Assembly: GCA_002842435.1 (NCBI GenBank)
Contig: PHCX01000003.1
Coordinates: 186,001 to 250,000 of the forward strand
Source: Betaproteobacteria bacterium HGW-Betaproteobacteria-1
GTDB taxonomy: Bacteria > Pseudomonadota > Gammaproteobacteria > Burkholderiales > Methylophilaceae
Direction: 5' to 3'
DNA: 64,000 nucleotides
Shown here: positions 9,724 through 19,620 of the stretch, piece after piece
Position numbering within the stretch: position 1 is the stretch's first letter
Layout: each line of letters opens with the position of its first letter
Position numbers and translations under genes: made by a program
Notes under the pieces: generated by a model
What the model saw: the letters and a program-made list of their open reading frames with translations, nothing else
The model's database searches: none
What the model was told of the DNA's origin: nothing

Positions 9724-10008
9724 TTGAACTCCAAACAAATCACTTATCTGCGTGGCCTTGGTCATCATCTTAACCCTGTTGTCAGCATCGGCAACAACGG
9801 CCTGACCGAACAAGTGCTGAAAGAGATCGAACTTGCGCTCAATGCGCATGAGCTGATCAAGATCAAGGTTTCAGGCGATGATCGCAACCTGCGTATCAAG
9901 ATGCTGGAAGAGATATGCGAAAAATCCGGTGCCACTGCCGTGCATCACATCGGCAAGCAACTGGTTATCTATCGCGCTTCGGAAAAATCCAGAATCACCT
10001 TGCCTTGA
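9724..10008 (+). CDS. yhbY: CRM-domain RNA-binding protein YhbY
   Basis: A 94-residue CRS1/YhbY domain protein that associates with pre-50S ribosomal subunits. The GxxG-like loop is in VSIGNNGLTEQV, followed by ALNAHELIKIKV and the C-terminal GKQLVIYRAS. The only usable start is a TTG at 9724: no in-frame ATG exists before the core of the domain. It is divergent from rlmE and overlaps the 3' end of the DUF4149 gene by 14 bp in a tail-to-tail arrangement. Its position beside greA, rlmE and ftsH is conserved in proteobacteria. Confidence 0.93.
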   Translation: MNSKQITYLRGLGHHLNPVVSIGNNGLTEQVLKEIELALNAHELIKIKVSGDDRNLRIKMLEEICEKSGATAVHHIGKQLVIYRASEKSRITLP

Positions 10009-10444
10009 GCACCAGTATCAGGCCCAGCACGCTTTCAACCAGATAGGCGATGCTGGAAACACCGTGCCAGGTTCTGAAGCGGTCGGCAAAAATACTCTGC
10101 ATGACATCCGCCGGCATGGCCTGCGCCTTGAGGCTGGCCAGCAAGGGCTGTATGCCAAAATGTCCGGCCAGCACCAGTAACAGCATCGCCAGCACGATCC
10201 AGAAAAATCCCTGACGCAAGGCGCCGGTGCCATGTCTGACCAGACGATGGATCATCAGATAAAAGGCCGCACCGATTCCCACATAGGCCACCAGCGTAAA
10301 CATCTTGCCGGCCAGCATACCCGCCAGCTGACGATTCTCCAGTGTATTGAACAACGTGGGCGCGACCAGATAGCCTACCGTCCACAAGGCGCCGACCCAG
10401 GCAGTTACGACAACCAACGCCAGCTTGTCAGACCATGCATGCAT
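9995..10444 (-). CDS. DUF4149 membrane protein
   Basis: A 149-residue protein with four hydrophobic helices, starting with a short polar segment then LALVVVTAWVGALWTVGYLV. It fits the DUF4149 (TMEM205-like) family, commonly found beside greA in betaproteobacteria; function unknown. Its ATG overlaps the greA stop in a TGATG junction at 10442-10446, implying translational coupling. Its 3' end overlaps yhbY on the opposite strand. Confidence 0.8.
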   Translation of the reverse strand: MHAWSDKLALVVVTAWVGALWTVGYLVAPTLFNTLENRQLAGMLAGKMFTLVAYVGIGAAFYLMIHRLVRHGTGALRQGFFWIVLAMLLLVLAGHFGIQPLLASLKAQAMPADVMQSIFADRFRTWHGVSSIAYLVESVLGLILVLKAR

Positions 10445-10920
10445 CAGATGTACTGCACATCCAGAATTTCGTATGAGCGCAGGCCGCTGGGCGCCATGAC
10501 CTCGGCAACTTCACCGGCAGTCTTGCCGATCAAGGCGCGCGCGATCGGAGAGCCGACAGAAATCTTGCCGGATTTGATGTCGGCTTCATCATCACCGACG
10601 ATCTGGTAGGTGCTGGTGCCGCCGTTATCCAGGTCTTCGACTTCCACCGTTGCACCAAATACGCAACGGCCTTCTGCATTCAAGGTCAGCGGGTCGATGA
10701 TTTGCGCATTGGACAATTTGGCTTCAATCTCGGCAATACGGCCTTCGATGAAACTCTGACGTTCTTTTGCAGATTCGTACTCGGCGTTTTCCGAGAGGTC
10801 ACCTTGCGCACGCGCTTCAGCGATCGCCTGAATGACCTGCGGACGTTCAACGCTGCGCAAACGCTGCAATTCTTCTTTCAGAAGCTCGGCGCCTCTGATC
10901 GTGATTGGAATCTGATTCAT
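10444..10920 (-). CDS. greA: Transcription elongation factor GreA
   Basis: A 158-residue factor that enters the RNA polymerase secondary channel and stimulates cleavage of backtracked transcripts. The N-terminal coiled coil carries the acidic tip in [15 protein letters not shown], and the C-terminal globular domain has the [16 protein letters not shown] stretch. The ATG at 10920 is chosen because [18 protein letters not shown] matches the family start; the open frame extends 17 codons further without support. It lies downstream of carB but is separated from it by a terminator-like hairpin, so it probably has its own promoter. Confidence 0.96.
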   Translation of the reverse strand: MNQIPITIRGAELLKEELQRLRSVERPQVIQAIAEARAQGDLSENAEYESAKERQSFIEGRIAEIEAKLSNAQIIDPLTLNAEGRCVFGATVEVEDLDNGGTSTYQIVGDDEADIKSGKISVGSPIARALIGKTAGEVAEVMAPSGLRSYEILDVQYI

Positions 10921-10957
10921 CTCTTGTTTAGCCTCAGTCTTGTTACATAAAACAAAA

Positions 10958-10982
10958 ACCACACCTGGCAACCAGGCGTGGT
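10958..10982 (-). terminator. Intrinsic terminator after carAB
   Basis: Eleven-bp arms with one mismatch around a CAA loop; read on the minus strand it is followed by TTTTGTTTT. It lies between the carB stop (11004) and the greA start (10920), so it should separate the two transcripts. Confidence 0.75.
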
Positions 10983-11003
10983 TCGGATTCAGGGTCTATC
11001 TTA

Positions 11004-14000
11004 TTACTTAGCGAGTTGCTGATGCAAGCTCTGCAGGGACTCCACTTCCAGCTCCTGCATGTGCGCCATGCCGATACAGGCGGCCTTGGCACCTGCCAGC
11101 GTCGTGTAGTAAGTCACTTTATGCTGCAGCGCACTGCGGCGGATTTCATAGGAATCGGCTACCGCACGCTTGTCTTCGGTGACATTGACAATAAAGCTGA
11201 TGTCGCCGTTCTTGATCATGTCGACAATATGCGGACGGCCTTCCGCAACCTTGTTCACCGGCGTCACATCGAGACCGGCTGCAGCCAGTGCGGAAGCGGA
11301 ACCCTTGGTCGCCACCAGCTGGAAACCAAGATCGGCCAAAGCCTGGGCGATTTCCACCACGCGCTCGCGATCTTCACGGCGCACACTGACAAAGGCCTTG
11401 CCGCCGCTCGGCAGCTTGTCGCCAGAACCCAGCTGCGACTTGACGAAAGCTTCGGCAAACGTACGACCGACACCCATCACTTCGCCGGTAGACTTCATCT
11501 CGGGGCCAAGAATGGTATCCACGCCCGGGAACTTGATGAAGGGGAACACGGCTTCCTTGACGGAATAATACGGCGGCACGATTTCCTTGCGGACACCTTG
11601 ATCCTTGAGCTTGGTGCCTATCATGCAGCGCGCGGCGACTTTCGCCAGCTGCAGGCCGCAAGCCTTGGAAACAAACGGGACCGTACGCGAAGCACGCGGA
11701 TTGACTTCCAGCACATAGACCGTGTCACCCTGGATCGCAAACTGCACATTCATCAGGCCTACCACACCCAGCGCCTTTGCCATTTTAACGGTCTGTTCGC
11801 GCAACTCGTCCTGCAGGGCTTCCGACAGGCTGTAAGGTGGCAATGAGCAGGCCGAGTCACCGGAGTGCACACCCGCCTGTTCAACGTGTTCCATGATGCC
11901 GCCGATGATCACTTCTTCGCCATCACACAAGGCGTCGACATCGACTTCCTTGGCATCGTTGAGGAAACGGTCCAGCAGCACCGGCGATTCATTGGAAACC
12001 TTCACCGCCTCACGCATGTAGCGCTCGAGTTGCGCCTGTTCCTGCACGATTTCCATCGCACGGCCGCCCAGCACATAGGATGGGCGCACGACCAGCGGGT
12101 AGCCGATTTCCTGCGCCAGACGCAGGGCTTCTTCCGGCGTACGCGCAGTGCGGTTTGGCGGCTGCTTCAGTCCCAGCTGCTCCAGCATCTGCTGGAAGCG
12201 TTCGCGATCTTCGGCACGGTCGATGGCATCCGGCGTTGTACCGATGATTGGCACACCAGCCTTCTCCAGATCACGCGCCAGCTTCAGTGGGGTCTGGCCG
12301 CCGTACTGCACAATGACGCCAACCGGTTTTTCGATGGCAACGATTTCCAGCACATCTTCCAGCGTCACCGGCTCGAAATACAGGCGATCGGAGGTATCGT
12401 AATCGGTGGAAACAGTCTCCGGATTACAGTTGACCATGATGGTCTCGTAACCGTCTTCGCGCATGGCGAAGGCCGCGTGCACGCAGCAATAATCGAACTC
12501 GATACCCTGACCGATACGGTTCGGTCCGCCGCCCAGCACCATGACCTTCTTGCGGTCGGTCGGTTGTGCTTCGCACTCCTCTTCATAGGTCGAGTACATG
12601 TAAGCGGTATTGGTCGCAAATTCTGCGGCGCAGGTATCCACCCGCTTGTAGACCGGACGCACGTTCAATGCCTGACGATAGGCGCGCACCGCATGCTGGT
12701 CGGTGTTCAACAGCCTGGCCAGACGGCGGTCGGAGAAACCGCGACGCTTGAGCTGGAACAGCATGTCACGATCGAGATCGGCCAGATTACGGCCGATCAA
12801 GGCCTGCTCGCGCTTGATGATATCCTCGATCTGCACCAGGAACCAGCGGTCGATCTTGGTCAGGTCAAACACCTCATCGACCGTCAAACCCTGACGGAAG
12901 GCATCACCCACATACCAGATACGCTCCGGCCCCGGCTCACCGAGTTCCTTCTGAATACGGTCGAGATCGGTGCTGACTTCGTCCAGCCCGTCGACGCCCA
13001 CTTCAAGGCCACGCAAGGCTTTCTGGAAGGATTCCTTGAAGGTACGGCCGATGGCCATGACTTCGCCCACGGATTTCATCTGGGTCGTCAGCCTGGAATC
13101 CGCCTGCGGGAATTTCTCGAAGGCAAAACGCGGAATCTTGGTGACGACGTAATCGATAGATGGCTCGAACGAGGCCGGGGTTGCGCCGCCGGTGATCTCG
13201 TTACGCAGTTCGTTCAGTGTATAGCCCACTGCCAGCTTGGCAGCTATCTTGGCAATCGGGAAGCCGGTCGCCTTCGAAGCCAGAGCCGATGACCGTGACA
13301 CGCGCGGATTCATCTCAATAACAATCATGCGGCCATCATCCGGATTGATGGCGAACTGCACATTGGAGCCGCCAGTATCCACGCCAATCTCACGCAAGAC
13401 CGCCAGCGAGGCGTTACGCATGATCTGATACTCCTTGTCAGTCAGCGTTTGTGCCGGGGCCACGGTGATGGAGTCACCGGTATGCACACCCATCGGGTCG
13501 AGGTTCTCGATGGAACAGATAATGATGCAGTTATCCTGGGTGTCGCGCACCACCTCCATCTCATATTCTTTCCAGCCGAGCAGTGATTCTTCAATCAGTA
13601 ATTCACTGGTAGGCGAGGCCTCAAGACCACGCTCGCAGATGGCGAGAAACTCTTCACGGTTGTAGGCGATACCACCGCCGCTACCGCCCATCGTGAAAGA
13701 CGGCCGAATGATGGCCGGATAACCGATGGTCGCCTGCACCTGCAGCGCTTCTTCCATGCTGTGTGCGACAGCGGAACGTGCGGACCCGAGGCCGATCTTG
13801 GTCATCGCCTGCTTGAACTTCTCACGGTCTTCAGCCTTGTCGATGGCTTCCTTGCTGGCGCCGATCAGTTCGACCTTGTATTTGTCCAGCACGCCGTGCT
13901 TGGCCAGATCGAGCGCGCAGTTCAAGGCGGTCTGACCGCCCATGGTCGGCAGCAGTGCATCCGGACGTTCTTTCTCGATGATCTTTTCCACCATCTGCCA

Positions 14001-14210
14001 GGTAATCGGCTCGATGTAGGTGGCATCCGCCATCTCTGGGTCAGTCATGATGGTAGCCGGATTCGAATTCACCAGAATGACGCGGTAGCCTTCCTCACGC
14101 AGCGCCTTGCAGGCCTGTGCGCCCGAGTAATCGAACTCGCAGGCCTGACCGATGACAATCGGACCAGCGCCGATAATCAGAATGCTTTTAATATCTGTAC
14201 GTTTTGCCAT
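11004..14210 (-). CDS. carB: Carbamoyl-phosphate synthase large subunit
   Basis: A 1068-residue enzyme making carbamoyl phosphate from bicarbonate, ammonia and two ATP for arginine and pyrimidine synthesis. It shows the duplicated ATP-grasp architecture: [20 protein letters not shown] opens the first half, [20 protein letters not shown] opens the second at about 557, and a C-terminal allosteric MGS-like domain follows from about 930. The ATG at 14210 matches the family start; the frame extends 15 codons further without homology. It follows carA by 13 bp. Its carbamoyl phosphate is also the donor needed by the carbamoyltransferase encoded at 38.6-40.3 kb. Confidence 0.98.
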   Translation of the reverse strand: MAKRTDIKSILIIGAGPIVIGQACEFDYSGAQACKALREEGYRVILVNSNPATIMTDPEMADATYIEPITWQMVEKIIEKERPDALLPTMGGQTALNCALDLAKHGVLDKYKVELIGASKEAIDKAEDREKFKQAMTKIGLGSARSAVAHSMEEALQVQATIGYPAIIRPSFTMGGSGGGIAYNREEFLAICERGLEASPTSELLIEESLLGWKEYEMEVVRDTQDNCIIICSIENLDPMGVHTGDSITVAPAQTLTDKEYQIMRNASLAVLREIGVDTGGSNVQFAINPDDGRMIVIEMNPRVSRSSALASKATGFPIAKIAAKLAVGYTLNELRNEITGGATPASFEPSIDYVVTKIPRFAFEKFPQADSRLTTQMKSVGEVMAIGRTFKESFQKALRGLEVGVDGLDEVSTDLDRIQKELGEPGPERIWYVGDAFRQGLTVDEVFDLTKIDRWFLVQIEDIIKREQALIGRNLADLDRDMLFQLKRRGFSDRRLARLLNTDQHAVRAYRQALNVRPVYKRVDTCAAEFATNTAYMYSTYEEECEAQPTDRKKVMVLGGGPNRIGQGIEFDYCCVHAAFAMREDGYETIMVNCNPETVSTDYDTSDRLYFEPVTLEDVLEIVAIEKPVGVIVQYGGQTPLKLARDLEKAGVPIIGTTPDAIDRAEDRERFQQMLEQLGLKQPPNRTARTPEEALRLAQEIGYPLVVRPSYVLGGRAMEIVQEQAQLERYMREAVKVSNESPVLLDRFLNDAKEVDVDALCDGEEVIIGGIMEHVEQAGVHSGDSACSLPPYSLSEALQDELREQTVKMAKALGVVGLMNVQFAIQGDTVYVLEVNPRASRTVPFVSKACGLQLAKVAARCMIGTKLKDQGVRKEIVPPYYSVKEAVFPFIKFPGVDTILGPEMKSTGEVMGVGRTFAEAFVKSQLGSGDKLPSGGKAFVSVRREDRERVVEIAQALADLGFQLVATKGSASALAAAGLDVTPVNKVAEGRPHIVDMIKNGDISFIVNVTEDKRAVADSYEIRRSALQHKVTYYTTLAGAKAACIGMAHMQELEVESLQSLHQQLAK

Positions 14211-14223
14211 AATTTTTCGTAAC

Positions 14224-15369
14224 TTAATGCTGACGCTGCTGCATGAGATCGACAAAGCGATCGAATAGGTAACTCAGTTCGTGCGGACCGGGGCTGGCTT
14301 CAGGGTGGCCCTGGAAGCTGAACGCCGGCTTGTCGGTGCGCGCGATGCCCTGCAGGCTGCCGTCGAACAGGGAAACATGTGTCGTGCGCACATTGGCCGG
14401 CAAGCTGTCAGGATCAACGGCAAAACCGTGGTTCTGGCTGGTAATGTAGACACGCTGGTTATCCAGATCCTGCACCGGATGGTTGGCGCCGTGATGACCG
14501 AATTTCATCTTCATGGTTTTCGCGCCGCTGGCGAGACCCAGCAACTGATGCCCAAGGCAAATGCCAAACACCGGGACACCGGTCTCGACCAGCGTACTGA
14601 TGGCCTTGATGGCGTAATCGCAAGGTTCCGGATCTCCAGGTCCATTGGAAAGGAAGATGCCGTCCGGCTTCAATGCCAAGGCATCCTCTGCCGTTGCCTG
14701 CGCCGGCAATACGGTCACCTTGCAGCCGCGCTCAACCAGCATGCGCAGGATATTGCGCTTGACGCCGTAATCGAAGGCCACCACGTTGAATTTTGCATTA
14801 GCCGGCTTTGAGTAGCCCTGACCCAGCGCCCACTCACCATCTTCAAAGACATAAGGCTTTTCGGTACTGACAACCTTGGCCAGATCCATGCCGGACAGGC
14901 CGGGGAAGCCCCTGGCCAGTTCCAGCGCCTTGGCTTCGTCAATCTCGCCAGCCATGATACAGCCGGACTGTGCGCCTTTTTCGCGCAGGATGCGGGTCAG
15001 CTTGCGTGTGTCGATATCCGAGATACCGACCACATTATTGGCAACCAGATAGTCGGAAAGACTTTGCTCGGCGCGCCAGTTGCTATGCACCAGCGGCAAG
15101 TCACGGATAATCAGGCCACTGGCGTATATCTTGCCGGACTCGACATCCTCGCTATTGACACCGGTATTGCCGATATGCGGATAAGTCAGTGTGACAATCT
15201 GTTTGGTATAGGAAGGGTCGGTGAGAATTTCCTGGTAGCCGGTCATGGAGGTGTTGAAAACCACCTCGCCTACGGTATGACCTGAAGCCCCCATTGAAAT
15301 GCCCTTAAACACTGTCCCGTCTGCGAGAACCAAGATTGCAGCTTGCATGGCTGGCAGGGTTTGTGGCAA
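14224..15369 (-). CDS. carA: Carbamoyl-phosphate synthase small (glutaminase) subunit
   Basis: A 381-residue subunit that hydrolyses glutamine and channels ammonia to CarB. The N-terminal CarA domain includes [14 protein letters not shown]; the class I amidotransferase domain has the nucleophile elbow GICLGHQ and the [12 protein letters not shown] histidine/glutamate pair. The start is taken as a TTG at 15369 because AAGGAG lies 7 bases upstream; the next in-frame ATG (15348) has no ribosome site. It is 13 bp from carB. A hairpin about 60 bp upstream separates it from dapB. Confidence 0.96.
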   Translation of the reverse strand: MPQTLPAMQAAILVLADGTVFKGISMGASGHTVGEVVFNTSMTGYQEILTDPSYTKQIVTLTYPHIGNTGVNSEDVESGKIYASGLIIRDLPLVHSNWRAEQSLSDYLVANNVVGISDIDTRKLTRILREKGAQSGCIMAGEIDEAKALELARGFPGLSGMDLAKVVSTEKPYVFEDGEWALGQGYSKPANAKFNVVAFDYGVKRNILRMLVERGCKVTVLPAQATAEDALALKPDGIFLSNGPGDPEPCDYAIKAISTLVETGVPVFGICLGHQLLGLASGAKTMKMKFGHHGANHPVQDLDNQRVYITSQNHGFAVDPDSLPANVRTTHVSLFDGSLQGIARTDKPAFSFQGHPEASPGPHELSYLFDRFVDLMQQRQH

Positions 15370-15432
15370 TTCATAACTCCTTGTAAATATTTAACTTCTG
15401 GCCAGACGACCAAGCCGGGAAGCGGATGTGCA

Positions 15433-15462
15433 AAGCGGGAGGAGTGTGCACTCTTCCCGCTT
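15433..15462 (-). terminator. Stem-loop between dapB and carA
   Basis: A 14-bp stem with a single G-T wobble and a very tight loop, GC-rich at its base (AAGCGGGA). On the minus strand only three T residues follow, so it may be a weak terminator for dapB or a leader structure for carA. Confidence 0.5.
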
Positions 15463-15539
15463 CAGAATTTATGTGAATTATAGCTGAAAGCAATCTTCGC
15501 TTCAACGAAGATTCTTTCGGCACTTCATGAAAGCCGCAA

Positions 15540-16340
15540 TTATTTCAGCCCGAGCACATCCTGCATATCGAACAGCCCGCTTTGCCTGTCAGCCAGATAC
15601 TTGGCTGCCCGCAAGGCACCCAGAGCAAAAGTGGCACGGCTGCTGGCCTTGTGTGTCAATTCCACGCGCTCACCGATGCCGGCAAACAACACCGTATGAT
15701 CGCCAACCACATCACCACCACGCACCGTAGCAAACCCGATGGTATTGGCATCACGCTCACCGGTAACACCCTCACGCCCATACACCGCACAAGTCTGCAG
15801 GTCGCGTCCCAGCGCGCTGGCGGCAGCCTCACCCAAGCGCAGGGCAGTACCGGAAGGGGCATCGACCTTGTGCCGATGATGCGCTTCGATGATTTCGACA
15901 TCGTAGCCATCTGCCAGCACTTTCGCTGCAGCCTGCACCAGATTGATCAGCAGCGTCACGCCCACGCTCATGTTGGGCGCAAATACGACAGCAAGCTTCT
16001 GCGCGGTCGTCGCAATCTGCTGCTTCTGCTCCACACTGAAGCCGGTAGTACCCAACACCAGCTTGACGCCGTTTTTTTCACAGATAGCAAGATATTCCAT
16101 GCTGGCCTCAGGGCGCGTGAAATCGACCAACACATCGGCACCTGCCAGGGCTGAAGCAACGTCAGCCGTGATTTTCACGCCAGTGACACGCCCGAACTGC
16201 TCACCCGCATCATGTCCGATGCGAGGACTGTCTGCACGATCAATCGCACCATGCAACTGCAGCTCGTCGTCAGCAAAGATCCCTTCCAGCAGCGCCTGAC
16301 CCATACGTCCGGAAGCCCCGGCAATCACAACTTTCAACAT
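15540..16340 (-). CDS. dapB: 4-hydroxy-tetrahydrodipicolinate reductase
   Basis: A 266-residue NAD(P)H-dependent reductase of lysine and diaminopimelate synthesis. The Rossmann motif [12 protein letters not shown] opens the protein, VDFTRPEAS and GTTGFS follow, and the signature [20 protein letters not shown] holds the catalytic histidine and lysine. The ATG at 16340 matches the family; an in-frame TTG four codons earlier is less likely. The order bamE-dapB-carA-carB is typical of betaproteobacteria. Confidence 0.97.
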   Translation of the reverse strand: MLKVVIAGASGRMGQALLEGIFADDELQLHGAIDRADSPRIGHDAGEQFGRVTGVKITADVASALAGADVLVDFTRPEASMEYLAICEKNGVKLVLGTTGFSVEQKQQIATTAQKLAVVFAPNMSVGVTLLINLVQAAAKVLADGYDVEIIEAHHRHKVDAPSGTALRLGEAAASALGRDLQTCAVYGREGVTGERDANTIGFATVRGGDVVGDHTVLFAGIGERVELTHKASSRATFALGALRAAKYLADRQSGLFDMQDVLGLK

Positions 16341-16438
16341 TTCATTTCCCAATTATCCCGTCTTGACATCATCCATCACCATCAGACCCCGAATTTCAAC
16401 TCCAACATAACGCAGCGCTACTGCATTAGCCTCGAGCA

Positions 16439-16523
16439 AAAGATCAAAAACCGATCTTTATAGCTACGGCTTCACCCGCCCATGGCAGATGAGCCTCCAC
16501 TGAAAGATCAAAAACCGATCTTT
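16439..16523. repeat. Directly repeated 21-bp palindrome at the 3' end of bamE
   Basis: The same 21 bases occur at 16439-16459 and 16503-16523. Each copy is itself an inverted repeat (AAAGATC, seven-base loop, GATCTTT). The right copy contains the last codons and stop of bamE; the left copy is a non-coding duplicate. Confidence 0.7.
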
Positions 16524-17434
16524 TCCAGCATGCGCTCGAAGAAATCGGGGGAAGCCTCCGAGGGCAAATCTGCATCCGAGGCCTGCGAAGGATTCGAGAC
16601 ATTACCGGGGTCGGCATCCTGCAACGGCAGGTTTATGCTGCGATCCATTCTCAGCATCATCTCGTCGCCGGCAGCTTCATCACCAACCGTTGGCATCGAT
16701 TCTGGCGTTGTCGCCGGAGCTGGAGCTGGAGCTGGAGCTGCGGGTGTTTCCTCGACAGGAATTTCAACAGGAGCGGCGATCGGTTCGCTATCTACCGGGT
16801 TCACCGTAACGGACTCAGGCGTCGGCGCAGCTTCAGCGCCGGGCGGTATAAACGGATCCGTCTCGACCTGCTGCGGTGTGTCAACAGACGGCGACTCTTC
16901 CACCGCCGGAATTACTGCCGTCGCAGCAGCATCTGAAGCTTCCTTATCTTGCGGAGCCGCTTCAGCTGGCTGCTCACTGGCCTTCTTCTCATCGGATTTC
17001 CAGAACATGAGCTTGTCGACCAGCCCCTTCTCATCTTTTTTGCTCTGCGTCTTGCTCAACGATTCCGGCGTGGTCGCCGGCGTTGCCAGATCCTGCTGAC
17101 CGGAACCGGCAGGGATCACGTCACCACGCACACGGGTCAGGGCCTCATTCTCGAATTCAAGAATCACGCGCCGTTGCTCGATGATCTTGCCTTCCTGACG
17201 CATCTGGTAGAAATAATCCCAGCGGTTGCTGTGAAAACTGTCCTGAACCAGTGGCGTACCCATGATGAAGCGCACCTGGGATTTGGTCATCCCCGGACGC
17301 AACTGCATCATCATTTTGGACGTCACGACATTGCCCTGCTGGATATCCATCCGATAAGGCTTCAATGAGGGTAAAGCTGAACTGCAGGAGGCACAAAGCA
17401 GTGCGAATAAAATGATGTAGTGGCGCATTACCAT
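16508..17434 (-). CDS. bamE: Outer-membrane assembly lipoprotein BamE/OmlA with long C-terminal tail
   Basis: The first 115 residues are a normal BamE/SmpA-OmlA protein: a lipoprotein-type signal ending in LLCASCSS, YRMDIQQGN, and the core RPGMTKSQVRFIMGTPLV...WDYFY...LEFENEALTRV. BamE is a subunit of the BAM complex inserting beta-barrel proteins. Most family members end soon after this; here the protein continues to 308 residues with a low-complexity Pro/Ala/Glu/Ser tail, including a PAPAPAPA run encoded by four GGAGCT hexamers (minus-strand sense AGCTCC) at 16716-16739. The tail may be a periplasmic spacer. ATG 17428 is an alternative start. Divergent from fur, a conserved pairing. Confidence 0.9.
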   Translation of the reverse strand: MVMRHYIILFALLCASCSSALPSLKPYRMDIQQGNVVTSKMMMQLRPGMTKSQVRFIMGTPLVQDSFHSNRWDYFYQMRQEGKIIEQRRVILEFENEALTRVRGDVIPAGSGQQDLATPATTPESLSKTQSKKDEKGLVDKLMFWKSDEKKASEQPAEAAPQDKEASDAAATAVIPAVEESPSVDTPQQVETDPFIPPGAEAAPTPESVTVNPVDSEPIAAPVEIPVEETPAAPAPAPAPATTPESMPTVGDEAAGDEMMLRMDRSINLPLQDADPGNVSNPSQASDADLPSEASPDFFERMLEKIGF

Positions 17435-17513
17435 GACTTTGGTAGTAAATGGCGCTAATATACCACGACACTGACTACCCTAAACAGCCACCCTGAAAGT
17501 GACAGGTGACGAC

Positions 17514-17939
17514 ATGCGCGAACCCGATGAATTAAAAAATGCCGGCCTCAAGGCCACCTTACCCCGCCTTAAAGTGCTCAGCCTGTTTGAAAACAGCAAG
17601 GAACGTCATCTTTCCGCGGAAGATGTCTACAAGATCCTGCTGACTTCAGGTGAGGATGTCGGCCTGGCCACCGTCTACAGAGTGCTCACCCAATTTGAGC
17701 AAGCCGGATTACTGATGCGCCACCATTTCGAAAGCGGCAAGGCGGTGTTTGAATTAAATCAGGGCGGACACCACGACCACATCGTCTGCTTGCAATGCGG
17801 TCGTGTGGAAGAATTTGTTGATGAGGAAATCGAAAAACGCCAGAAGATTGCGGCCGAATCCCGTGGCTTCAAAATCCACGAGCACTCCCTGTATATCTAT
17901 GCCGACTGCACCAAGCAGCCCTGCCCATACAAATCATGA
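17514..17939 (+). CDS. fur: Ferric uptake regulator Fur
   Basis: A 141-residue iron-responsive repressor. The N-terminal winged helix ends in VGLATVYRVLTQFEQAGLL, and the C-terminal dimerisation domain has the metal-binding GGHHDHIVCLQCGRVEEF and the second cysteine pair in DCTKQPCPYKS. The ATG at 17514 has CAGGTGA upstream with good spacing, better than the GTG at 17499. It is divergent from bamE and convergent with recN (13 bp apart). No confident Fur box was identified in the short intergenic region. Confidence 0.96.
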   Translation: MREPDELKNAGLKATLPRLKVLSLFENSKERHLSAEDVYKILLTSGEDVGLATVYRVLTQFEQAGLLMRHHFESGKAVFELNQGGHHDHIVCLQCGRVEEFVDEEIEKRQKIAAESRGFKIHEHSLYIYADCTKQPCPYKS

Positions 17940-17951
17940 ATCGCAATTCGC

Positions 17952-19604
17952 TTAAACGCCCAGCATTTCCCTAGCGTGCTGGCGCGTCGTATCGGTAATC
18001 TCGACGCCACCCAACATGCGTGCAATCTCGTCAATGCGCTCGACCTGATCGAGCATTTCTATCCGGCTCAGCGTCTGGCCATCTGTCACCGATTTACTCA
18101 CACGCAAATGCTCGGCACCCTGCGCCGCCACCTGAGGCAGGTGAGTGATGACCAGCACCTGACGTTTTGCCCCGAGCTCCTTCAGCAACTGCCCGACAAT
18201 CTCGGCCACACCGCCACCGATACCGACATCCACCTCATCGAAAATCATGGTAGGGATATCGCCCTGTTGCGCAGTAACGACACGGATAGCCAGACTGATA
18301 CGTGACAACTCACCACCTGATGCCACTTTGGACAGCGGACGCAGCGGCACGCCGGCATGCCCGGCCACCAGAAACTCAACCTGCTCGAGGCCGCTCGCTG
18401 CCGGCGTTTGTGCCTCCAGCGAAACAGCAAAACTGCCGCCAGCGAGCGCCAGCGTCTGCATTCTGGCAGTGATTTCCTTGCCCAGCCGGTCAGCCGCCTG
18501 CTTGCGTCCCGCACTCAACTCCTGTGCAGACTTGTCATAGACCGCCTTAGCTTCCGTCTCCAACCTTTGCAGAGCGCCGTCATCACCCAACCCATCAAGC
18601 TCCGACATCCGAACCTGCGCCGATTGCAATATATCGGGCAACTCCTCGGGGCGCACCCGGTATTTTCTACCGGCGGCATGAATGTCCTGGATGCGCAACT
18701 CAACCTCTTGCAGACGTTCCGGGTCAAGGTCTGCCCGTTGCAGGTAACGATTGAGCAGGCGATCGCTCTCTTCCAGCTGGATCAGGGAAGAGTCCAGAAT
18801 ATCCAGCACCTCCTGCAGGCTACTGTCGTACTCCACCAGTCCCTGCAGTTTATGCTGTATGACACTCAGCTGTGACATGGCCGCGAACTCGGACTCGCTC
18901 AAAAGTTCACGGCAGGCTTCGCCGCCTTCAAGCAGGCTGGCCGCATGCGACAGGCAATGATGCTCCTGTTGCAACTCATCCCATTCTTCGGCACTGACTC
19001 CCAGCTGCTCCAGCTCACGCACCTGGTCGCGCAATTCGGCCAGCTCATCCGCATAAGCCTGAGCGTTCTGCTCTATCTCCACCCGCTTGAGATGTAGTGC
19101 ATGCCAAGCCCGGTAATGCTGTTCCACATCTGCTGCCAGTTCGCTCAGTCCTGCATAGCTGTCCAGCACCTGGCGCTGATATTGTTGCTTCAACAGCGAA
19201 TGGTGCGCATGCTGACTGTAGATATCAACCAGAAAATCGCCGGCCTCGCGCAATTGCTGAATATTGGCCGGTACGCCATTGATGAAAGCGCGTGAACGGC
19301 CATCCGCATAGATGATGCGACGCAAGAGAAGCACGCCGTCTTCCGCCTGCAACTCGCTTTCCTGCAGCCAGTTCTGCAAATCCGGCAAACTGCCGATCTC
19401 GAAGCTGGCGACAATCTCGGCGCGCTCACAGCCACTACGCGTGATACCGCCCTCGCCTCTGGCACCCAGCGCCAGCGATAGCGCGTCGATCAGTATTGAT
19501 TTACCGGCGCCGGTTTCACCGGTCAGCACGGTAAACCCGGGCGAGAACTCAAGATCGAGCTTGTCGACAATAACGAAATCGCGAATGGAAAGTGTTTGCA
19601 ACAT
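17952..19604 (-). CDS. recN: DNA repair protein RecN
   Basis: A 550-residue SMC-like ATPase used in double-strand break repair. Walker A GETGAGKS is at about 29-36, a long coiled-coil middle follows (about 150-370), and the C-terminal lobe carries the ABC signature SGGELSRISLA and Walker B MIFDEVDVGIGG. Length is typical. It lies 16 bp after nadK in the same direction, so the two are probably cotranscribed. No LexA box was recognised. Confidence 0.96.
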   Translation of the reverse strand: MLQTLSIRDFVIVDKLDLEFSPGFTVLTGETGAGKSILIDALSLALGARGEGGITRSGCERAEIVASFEIGSLPDLQNWLQESELQAEDGVLLLRRIIYADGRSRAFINGVPANIQQLREAGDFLVDIYSQHAHHSLLKQQYQRQVLDSYAGLSELAADVEQHYRAWHALHLKRVEIEQNAQAYADELAELRDQVRELEQLGVSAEEWDELQQEHHCLSHAASLLEGGEACRELLSESEFAAMSQLSVIQHKLQGLVEYDSSLQEVLDILDSSLIQLEESDRLLNRYLQRADLDPERLQEVELRIQDIHAAGRKYRVRPEELPDILQSAQVRMSELDGLGDDGALQRLETEAKAVYDKSAQELSAGRKQAADRLGKEITARMQTLALAGGSFAVSLEAQTPAASGLEQVEFLVAGHAGVPLRPLSKVASGGELSRISLAIRVVTAQQGDIPTMIFDEVDVGIGGGVAEIVGQLLKELGAKRQVLVITHLPQVAAQGAEHLRVSKSVTDGQTLSRIEMLDQVERIDEIARMLGGVEITDTTRQHAREMLGV

Positions 19605-19620
19605 ACAGTTCTTGTATTTA

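Noticed and set aside
11865-13292. 475-codon plus-strand frame opposite carB
   Set aside because: It lies wholly antisense to a clearly conserved gene and its translation is His/Gln/Arg-rich without any domain; a codon-usage shadow.
16482-17099. 205-codon Ser/Gly/Ala-rich plus-strand frame
   Set aside because: It is the complement of the low-complexity BamE tail; repeats there keep several frames open.
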